In this document: positions 56,305-64,000 of the stretch, piece after piece
How positions within the stretch are numbered: position 1 is the first letter of the stretch
Layout: the number at the start of each line of letters is the position of its first letter
From: Anthostomella pinea
Taxonomy: Eukaryota; Ascomycota; Sordariomycetes; Xylariales; Xylariaceae
NCBI GenBank assembly: GCA_963556695.1
Contig: CAUWAG010000010.1
Location: 2,294,001-2,358,000 of the forward strand
Length of the DNA stretch: 64,000 nucleotides
Direction of reading: 5' to 3'
Made by a program: the position numbers and the translations under genes
The notes under the pieces: model-generated
Database searches by the model: none
Seen by the model: the letters and a program-made list of their open reading frames with translations, nothing else
What the model was told of the DNA's origin: nothing

Positions 56305-58696
56305 GCGTTGCAGCTTCGAGGCTTCGGCTTTGTAGCCCTCGATGTCGACGAGCTTGCCCGGGTTAGGCGCGCATGGCTAGTTACAGCTACCACAGGGAGT
56401 AGAGCAACTCATGATTAGGGATTTCTTGGTTCGGCAAGAGGGTGATAGGACGAGCGAAGCTGGGTATGGCAAAGTATGGCTTGGAGGATTGCTGGAATCT
56501 TGTATGGTGGAAATTTATGATCTTGCCTGGGACTTGGGCATACCGGTGCCTAGATATATGCTATCCAACATCTTCGAGATGGCGTACCCATCATCAGACC
56601 ACTCAGTAGCCTTTGTTGGTGTGCCAGATTCAACCGTAATTCAGGTTTTCGCATGCTTCTTTGTCCGACGTACTATGCAGCTATGAACAATACCCTTTCA
56701 CCGAGCTCGAGAGGTTTGCTTGATAGCGGATACGAGCTTTTGGACTCTCCAGTCAATGGTCTTGTCATGGTGAAGAATAGATGGGACGGTCCACTCCTTT
56801 GAGGCCGCCCTATCAACCATTGACGCGGGATGACGCTAGCTCAGTGAAAAACAACTTCATTGTTCATCACTTGGACCTAACAAGCTTGAAAGCTCGACTC
56901 AGCTATTACGCCATTGTACTACCATTGACCGTCATCCAGGGGCATGATACTTCTGCCCCATAGACTTGGATGCACTGTGTGGAATGCTCAGCAGGTCCGG
57001 ACGAAGACAATAAGTTGGGTGGGAGCCGATAGACACCACGGGTTTCCAGGTTGCAATCAGCCATAGACACCGGGGATTTGTTTACTTTAGACAGGCATGT
57101 GAAGGGTTCCTTGCATTGTGATCAGATTAAAAGAACCAGGCCCATATCCCAGACACTCGTCTGGGAGAGGTAACGAAGCTGGCGAATGACACGACCCCTG
57201 ACATCGCTGGCGGTAAGCTTTTGATGTCTTGCATAATCGCGCTGCAGCCCTACTGCACTTGGTGTTTGCTGTGGATGGTGCCAACATCACCGCTTATGAC
57301 GATAGGAAATGGCGAAGATAACAGTAGAGGTGAAGGAGTCATACCAGTGGTGTTTTACTGAGACCGCTTGTTTTTGGATTGGCCTTCTCTAGGTACTGCT
57401 GAAGGGACCTGCCTTGGTGCCTGGGGGGTTGCTACGCACCCCGAGTTCCCCAGTAACCATACCCCCAGACATATGTACCGTAAAAGGAGCCCAACCTTCC
57501 ATCAACCCCTTGTATCGGCGTCAACCCTTAAGACCCACTGGTATAGCGGTATGAGACAAAATCCTCTTGGGGTTTTTTCTTAGGGGTTTTTTCTTAGGTC
57601 TCCGGTTCGATTCCAGGACTTGCTGGCATGCAAGTGAATAGGGCTTCGCTCGGGACAAGGCATATTACCGTCCAATAGGATCGAATTAGAGATTGAGCTT
57701 TTTGCACTCTTGTATGTTTTTGTTTATTTATTTATTTTGTCTTTACGTGAGTAGGTAAGGAATGGCAGGGCCTCTTTTACGTACCTTATTAATAGTCGCT
57801 GCTCTTTGTTTATAGAGTCGTACCTTGGCCGTTAAACCGCTAGACCGGACAAACTCAGAGAAACGTCGACAGGGTTGGGGCAAGTCACCTGCTTGTTTAT
57901 ATATCCAACTAGATAATGTATAAGCGCTTCGGCCCCTAGCCAATTCATTTATGGGCTTTATAGAAGGGTCTCAGTACACGGGGGTCGAGGGAGCGGTATG
58001 TCACAATAAAGAAGGCGGGTTCCTCATACGGCATGAGGATTACGACAAGGACTCCAACGAGTCTGAGTACAGCCAGGTGAATTCAGGAGATATGGGTGAG
58101 GAACGTGTGGCTCTTAGTGCAGGAGGGTTAGGAAGGCACGAGGGAGCCCTGCTGCTCCCTACGCTTCGCACTCCCTCAGAGGGCCTGGCATTTCCAGTGG
58201 CGACGGTGAGGTATGTTCCTGATTGAGAGCGTTTTTCTCACACAGTATCTAGGTAGGTATGCCAATAACCTACCTTGCCTGAGTGAATAGGACTGATCAT
58301 CTTTGGCCCTAGAGAGAAGGTGCCTTCTAGAAGCCAGACGATGCTGGAGCCCCATGGTAAGCAGCCTCGCACATGTAGGCGTGACACCAAACAGTTGCCT
58401 CGCATTTACCACCCCCAGACTTTCTGCCTCAGGCATCAACTCTTAATCCTTTTCCATCATTTGGTCCACATAAAAATAACGCATACACAACCAGGTTCGA
58501 CAAACCTCCCGACACATTTGACGGACTGACCACTTCGTCACTGCATACCCCAGTGTGCACGCTCACAGAAAAAGCAACATCACTCCTCACCCCGCGACAA
58601 CAACTTCATCGATCTCATCGACCTCACCCACCAAACCACCCAGAACCATCATCACCATCGTCACCACACTCGCGTCACCACGTTCACGTATCCAAG
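56305..58696. other. Long intergenic stretch
   Basis: 2.4 kb with no supported gene; a 91-codon frame at 57951-58226 has no domain. It includes the pseudo-tRNA at about 57.55 kb and a TTTA repeat near 57723. Confidence 0.5.
57531..57620 (+). other. tRNA-Pro-like pseudogene with duplicated insert
   Basis: GGTATAGCGGTATGA resembles the D arm of fungal tRNA-Pro and AGGTCTCCGGTTCGATTCC its variable loop and T arm (B box GGTTCGATTCC). Between them GGGGTTTTTTCTTA occurs twice in tandem (57569-57596). The acceptor ends do not pair. Probably a degenerate tRNA gene. Confidence 0.35.
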
Positions 58697-59297
58697 ATGG
58701 CATCCGAGAAGGAATCCGAGAAGCCCACCGGTATCAACCAGCGAGACATGGAGATCCTCTTCGGAGCACTCCAGTGCCTCAAGGCGCCCCTCCAGGCAGG
58801 TGCTCTGTTCCATCGCTAGGTCTTACTCATACCAATCTGACAGTCTCCTTACCATATAGGTCGATACCGACGCGCTTGCCAAGAAGCTCAACTCCAAGAA
58901 CCGTCACGTCGCCTCCACCCAGGTCAGTACCGCAGAGCCCTTGCCCTATTCAGGCGCGTTTCAAGCAATCACTAACCAATTTCCCCAAGAATAGCTCGCG
59001 GCTGTCAAGAAGGAGTACAACATCGGCGTCCCCGTCTCGGACTCAGCCACCACCACCCCGACCGGTAGCCCCGAGGGCAGCGCCGCCGGCAAGGGCTCCC
59101 CCCGCAATGCCAGCACCCCGCGAAAGCGCAAGGCTGCCGCCCCCACCAATGGTGTTATGACCGGCTCTCCGCTGAAGAAAAGCAAGATTGTTGACCAGGA
59201 CCAGGACCAGGACGAGGACCGGTACGCTGACCGAGATGCCACTTTGCTCCAGCTCCTGAAGGGCGCGGATGACGGTGCGGATGAGGGCGAGGCTTAG
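58697..59297 (+). CDS. Small conserved fungal protein, probably nuclear
   Basis: Exons 58697-58795, 58860-58922 and 58995-59297, in phase, give 154 residues. The N-terminal half (NQRDMEILFGALQCLKAPLQ, VDTDALAKKLNSKN, LAAVKKEYN) is a compact helical, Myb/HTH-like segment known to me from many short fungal proteins. The second half is Ser/Thr/Pro and Lys-rich (TPRKRKAA, a likely nuclear signal) ending in an acidic DQDQDQDEDR tract. Intron 1 starts with GC (CAG|GCAGGT) rather than GT; using the nearby GT would break the frame. No function is assigned. Confidence 0.8.
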
Positions 59298-59981
59298 ATG
59301 AGAACATGATCACCACGATTGGGGACTGGGGTTAGTTTGGGATGATAACTACTGCTGTTTGGCTACTTGCATACGAATCAAGTTACGCGATGCGGTGATA
59401 GGAAGGCGATAGATAGGTGCCTCGAGTCCTTGGGATGCAGGGACGGACACATAGCTTGGCAGGGTACTCATGAGAATGCGATGAACTTTCCGCACCTGAA
59501 TCTGATCGGAACAGTTTCTCTGTGTGACACCCCTCCTGCTGCTCACCCCAGACATGCTCATTACCCCTGGCAGTGTACCGCCACCGCCAGCACGGCGCGT
59601 CGCTTTTTCATCCGACGAATTCGTAAATCTTTGCACGACCCTATTCACGGACGAAGCGCTCAACACAAGCAGCCATCCAGCACAAACTCTGCACCAATAA
59701 GGGATAATGCCCGGGGCCTAGGACCCGACCGTCCTTACTGATGTAGTCAGCGAGACGGGGCTGGGTACGGTTCGGCCAGTCAAAGGGTGGAATGATTACT
59801 CTGGGCAAGCTTGGTACAAAGCACCAGCTCTGCGTTTGAAATATAATATCGAAATATACTGGAAATGGAGACGGCATGGCTTTCAAGGAGTGGTTGTCGA
59901 CCTGTTGGACCTGGGCATTGGATCATGAAGCTTATAATATACTCGCAGCCTCCTCCCACATGATGCTTCTCAAAAATTTCG
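59298..59981. other. Intergenic between convergent genes
   Basis: 3' flanks only; nothing recognised. Confidence 0.55.
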
Positions 59982-62166
59982 CTACCCCTTTCGAGTCTCG
60001 TTACCAAACCCCCCACCAATCGGCTTAGGCGGCGTCCCATCAGGCCAAGCCAGTCCCAGACAACTAGCCATCTTATAAAAGACATCAACATTGCCATAGA
60101 CGCCGCCAAACATCTCCTGGCAAGGCCCCATCGCAAACACCGCCACATCGGTCAGCGAGTGCACGCCCGACGCCTCCGTGACCGGCAGCGTGCCGTTGAC
60201 GACGAACCCGTCGGTCGCGTCCTCGGCGTCGACGAAGAGACCGTCCTCCACTTCGTCGAAGCCGGGCGTGCTGCTGACGGGGCTCCGCGGACCCGACTTG
60301 TGCACGCGGTAGTTCTCGCGGCGGTCCGGGTCCGCGGCCAGGCCCTGCGCGAACGTGTAGCGCGGGTCCCAGTTGACGGGGAAGTTGGGGCCGGTGTTGT
60401 AGGACACGCCCTCCATCGGCACTGTGTACTGCGATAGGCCGGATCGCTCGTAGACGCCGACGGCGGTGCGCTTCTGGCGACCCGTCTCTGCCTCGGCGAG
60501 GTACTTCGTGTCGACGCCGCCGAAGACGTCGAAGCCGTGGCCGTGGTCCGAAGTCACCAGCACGAGGGTGTTTTCGAGCTCGCCGATGGCTTTGAGGTGG
60601 TTGATAGTAGCGCGGACCGTGTCGTCGAGCTCTAAGAGGTCGCCGAGGGCGCGGTCATAGTCCAGCGCGTGCATCTGCTTGTCGATGGAAGCACCCTCGG
60701 ACATCAGGAAGAACCCCTTCTTGCCGCCTCGGTGGTGTAGGATGTCGACGGCCTTGAGGGTCATCTCCTTCAGCCCGGGGAGGTCCAGGGCTGGGCTTTC
60801 GGACCCGAGAGGGTCGTTCTCGAAGTCGGCCAGATTCTCGGTGTAGACGTTGCGGTCTAACCAGACTGGGAGGTGCGACTGGCAGAAGACACCCAGGGCC
60901 TTTCTGCTGTTTCCCATCTCGAGGAGCGACGTCTTGTTCAAGCTGATGTCGTATCCGGCCTGTGCAAATGCCTCGTAGTAGTCTTTCCCTTCGTAGCTGC
61001 CATCTCCTGGGTAGAACTGCTCGGCGCCTCCACCAAACCACACATCCGGACCACCCTGGTTGGTCCAGGTGTAGTTTGTGACCGAGTTCAGGGCCTGGTC
61101 CACAAGAGAACCATATTGGTACCGGGACCGACTGTGGCCAGTGAGAGCAATTGGAGTTGCATCGGAGATGGCAGCAGTGGAAACGGCACCCCAGGCAGAG
61201 TCCTGATCAGTCTTGGTTAGATATCAACCGTGTATCGCTTCTGATGTCATCGACTTACCCAGGTCCGCTTCAACAGTTCCACAATGGTCTCTACTTTGGG
61301 GTCATCAAAAGCATCAGGCGATGAATCCGCATAAACCCTGTGGGCAAAGTCAGAATATTGACCAGTTCGCCGAAGGATAACTGTCATGCTTACCCCATAG
61401 CGTTGACCGTACTCTTGTGGCCCGAGTACAGCGCAGACGCCGAGTTGGCGCTATCAGTGATGAAGCTATCGATTGAATGGGTCATCTGATGACCCAAGAC
61501 GGGAAACTTGTCCAATTGTAGTAGGCTCTGGTATTTGCCGTTGATGCTATTGTGGCCCAGTAGACGCGCAGCGGTGATCATGTTGGTTGTCATTCCATCG
61601 CCTGTAAGCCGTTAGTCTCGAATCCGATACTCTCGATATAACTTCAAACCTATAAAGAGAATGACGTTCTTCGCCTTCTTCTCTGTCGCCAAAGGCCTGA
61701 CAACCCATTCCGCTGTTGTCTTCTTGTCACCGTAGTATGACAACTCGACCACGTAGTTACCGGGCTCGTAGATAGCCAATCTTCGGTATATCTTGGACGC
61801 GACATTGACTACCGAAGGCGTATCGGCGTCCTCGGCAAAGAGGTCTTCGTACCACGAGAAATCCCACTTCTCGATGGCAGGCTCAGCAATATCGAAGAAC
61901 TCAGCGATACTTTTTGCCTCGCCACCCTCTTTGCTGATGATGACGGAGAAGTTCTCGTCCGGCTCGCCATCGTTGAAGGCTTCGGAACCATTGACCGGTG
62001 CATGAACCTCAAGGCGCAGGTCAAAGTATTGGCCGGGAAGAAAGTCGGCTTGATCCGGGGGAAAGACACAGCCAAGAGTCGGGCAAGCTCCGAGCCGCTG
62101 AGACGTTTGGCCGGTAACCAAAGCGAGGGAGGCCGTCAGTACAAAGAGGGAAGTTGATATATCCAT
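59982..62166 (-). CDS. Secreted alkaline phosphatase
   Basis: Four exons (61650-62166, 61394-61601, 61259-61337, 59982-61202), in phase, give 674 residues. Signal peptide about 1-19 (MDISTSLFVLTASLALVTG). An N-terminal beta-rich extension of about 170 residues precedes the alkaline phosphatase domain, which starts KNVILFIGDGMTTNMI. The phosphorylated Ser is in ITDSANSASALYSG. Metal ligands are in SDHGHG and the later HSLTDVAVFAMGP region. It would release phosphate from monoesters at alkaline pH, outside the cell or in the vacuole. Divergent from nothing close; upstream 1.3 kb is empty. Confidence 0.94.
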
Positions 62167-63528
62167 TTTGTTATCTGATTACGTATCGTTGGCAGCTCGG
62201 CTCAAGTCTGCACTCAGCGAAGGACGGCGGCGAGCAAGAGAAGTAGGGTCGCAGCTTCGTGGACCAGGCAACCTCAGCTCTTTATGCCCTCCAGATTTGG
62301 CCTGCCGCCACTGCAGTGAAACCTCAGCTTGCTCGATGCTGGATTGTTCATCTGCGAACCTGCATAGAGACGAGCATTCAGCTCACCGTCGTGCTCGGAG
62401 AGACGAGTGGCACGGTCTTGGCGATGGCGCCAATTCGCACATCCTGGGCCTGGTGGCTGTGAGATGTCCAATGGCGAAGTGCAGCACTGGTGATGCCCTG
62501 CATGATTCAGGAAGCATGAATATCACACCCACGAAGAACCGCACGTGTCGACCTCAAGCGCAGGGCTGGGATCATTCGACGAAACTAGCACGCCAAGCTC
62601 GGACGCCATATCCGATATCATCAGTAAAACGGTAATCACTCCGAAGCCAAGAGTTGTAAGAAGAAGAACTGATCGTGCTGCCGCGCCGCTACGGGCAGAT
62701 GTCGTCGGGAAAAAGGTTCCTCTGTCTGCCAGCCCTCAACAGGTCGTATTATTGATGTGTGGTAACCCTTGTATGACGGCGCCAAGCCATATAGAAGAAG
62801 ACGCACACCGTCGTCCCCGTGCGCGCCCGTCTTTCCCGACTCTCTCGACCTTCTGGTTTCGACAGAATGGCTTATTGCAGTGCATGGTGGTCGACTGAAT
62901 CGCAAATGCAGTTGGACATGTTGACAAGCGGGCTGGCTTGGCGGCCGAACTTATATGACTTATATGCGGGGGTTCACGGCAGAGTCAGGGCAACGTGGGA
63001 CGTAGCTGGATCCTGATTGGTTGGTCTTTCAGATAGGGGGCCGGGGATGCAGAAAGCCAAGTCTTCCGCCTCTTCAACGTAGGCCAGGGCTGCCGGTGAC
63101 GCACGTGAGAATTCCCTCGGGCACTCCCAACTGCTTTTTATGAGATGCTATCTAGGCGACGGCGGCGGAGCTATGGTTGTCCTTGAGAGGCACGAATGAT
63201 GGATGTGCGGTGCTGACATTGGCCAATGATGTTACCAGACCACAGCATGCAGACCGCAGAAGTTGGTCGTGATGGAGTCGTCCCAGACTGTCGGGATCGC
63301 CAACCCACCGCTTTGAAATGGATTCGTACTATTGTGGACTGCCCAATGGAGGGTGAGGTGGTGGGAAGACCGACGAGAAGCAATGCTCCTATCTTCCCCT
63401 ATACTCACAAACGTCTGAAGTCGTATCCTCGATAGTCGCTGAACGATTGAACACGCCGTCATCAATGAGGACATATCAAGAGCGTTTGAAAAGACCAAGG
63501 CCATTGTCTCAGGTTCGATCTGCTAGCT
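62167..63528. other. Intergenic, nothing recognised
   Basis: Contains the 5' region of the alkaline phosphatase gene. Several short frames without domain. Confidence 0.5.
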
Positions 63529-64000
63529 TCAGTTGGTGACATCAGCGAACCCTGGCTTATCCAGCTCTTTGGCATCAATTTCTGGGACGAGGGGAGTCTC
63601 GTTCCCCTCCGCGGCCACTCCCGTCACGACAAGACCAGCAACCTCCGCAGCGAGTGCTAGGTCTTCCGAGCCATCCTCGTCAAACTTCTGAAAGGCCGGA
63701 GGGTTGATCTTTTCATCTCCTCCTTGGCTCTTGAAGTGGTAGCCACGGGCCCTTGGTCTTAAGCCTGTCCCCTTAGGCAGTTCAGAGTCGTATATTCTTG
63801 AGAACAAATCACAATTCTTCTCGAAGGCAGCTGGCTCCGTGCTTATTGAGGCGCGTATTCCTGCGAAGAAGTCGTTCACGACTTGGTGATTGTGGATCTG
63901 CAGGAGAGTCCACCCAAGCATCTCTTTGGCGTTGAGAAGGTGGTGCAGATAGGCGCGATGATGCTTGGTGCAGGTGTAGCACTTGCATCCCTCTACCAAG
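63529..64000 (-). CDS. Queuine tRNA-ribosyltransferase subunit (QTRT2-like), C-terminal part
   Basis: The frame runs off the right edge, so only the last 156 or so residues are seen. It starts within the zinc site (CKCYTCTKHHRAYLHHLL, the CxCxxC...H pattern of tRNA-guanine transglycosylases) and continues AKEMLGWTLLQIHNHQVVND and FFAGIR, which fits the QTRT2 accessory subunit better than the catalytic QTRT1. Together they insert queuine at tRNA position 34. A long, low-complexity C-terminal extension follows (about 100 residues), unusual for the family core. Confidence 0.8.
   Translation of the reverse strand, partial: LVEGCKCYTCTKHHRAYLHHLLNAKEMLGWTLLQIHNHQVVNDFFAGIRASISTEPAAFEKNCDLFSRIYDSELPKGTGLRPRARGYHFKSQGGDEKINPPAFQKFDEDGSEDLALAAEVAGLVVTGVAAEGNETPLVPEIDAKELDKPGFADVTN

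Overview
The window is nuclear DNA of a filamentous ascomycete (Pezizomycotina). The evidence is short introns of 48-155 nt with GT...CTNAY...AG signals, ordinary fungal housekeeping genes (NNT, NDUFA12, PGS1, QTRT2-like), fungal secreted hydrolases, a fungal-type Ty1/Copia element and AT-rich blocks of the kind left by RIP mutation. I cannot name the species. All exon models are my own, from splice motifs, phase and family conservation.

Layout. (1) 1-14.9 kb is accessory: the 3' half of a Copia element, an AT-rich block, small C2H2 zinc-finger genes (about 6.1-6.9 and 8.1-8.6 kb), a U2AF2-like RRM scrap, and three decayed genes (class II aldolase, PRISE-type reductase, PIF1-like helicase). 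(2) 16.4-21.8 kb is a gene island: an eight-exon mitochondrial NAD(P) transhydrogenase and a repeat-bearing hypothetical gene. (3) 22.6-34.4 kb is a transposon and relic compartment: AT-rich DNA with a solo LTR and perfect 5-bp TSD, a full-length Copia element inverted relative to the first, minisatellites, and decayed relatives of the zinc-finger genes. (4) 36.5-64 kb is mostly genic: P450, cutinase, frameshifted EthD gene, NDUFA12 and PGS1 sharing a 286-bp divergent promoter, GH5 endoglucanase, a small secreted six-cysteine protein, an ADC-like protein, a PLC-like phosphodiesterase, a frameshifted IlvD/Edd dehydratase, a small nuclear-type protein, alkaline phosphatase, and the C-terminal part of a QTRT2-like gene at the right edge.

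How they relate. NNT, NDUFA12 and PGS1 all serve the mitochondrial inner membrane. Cutinase, GH5, alkaline phosphatase, the ADC-like protein and the six-cysteine protein look secreted and fit a plant- or litter-associated life. No secondary-metabolite cluster is evident: the P450 and the EthD relic are not beside a backbone synthase. The most distinctive things are the chimeric Copia element, the scattered zinc-finger family with a 92-bp insertion flanked by an 8-bp direct repeat, the helicase that has lost motif VI, the 7-nt micro-exon of NDUFA12 and the small secreted cysteine-rich gene. I found no convincing previously undescribed multi-gene system.
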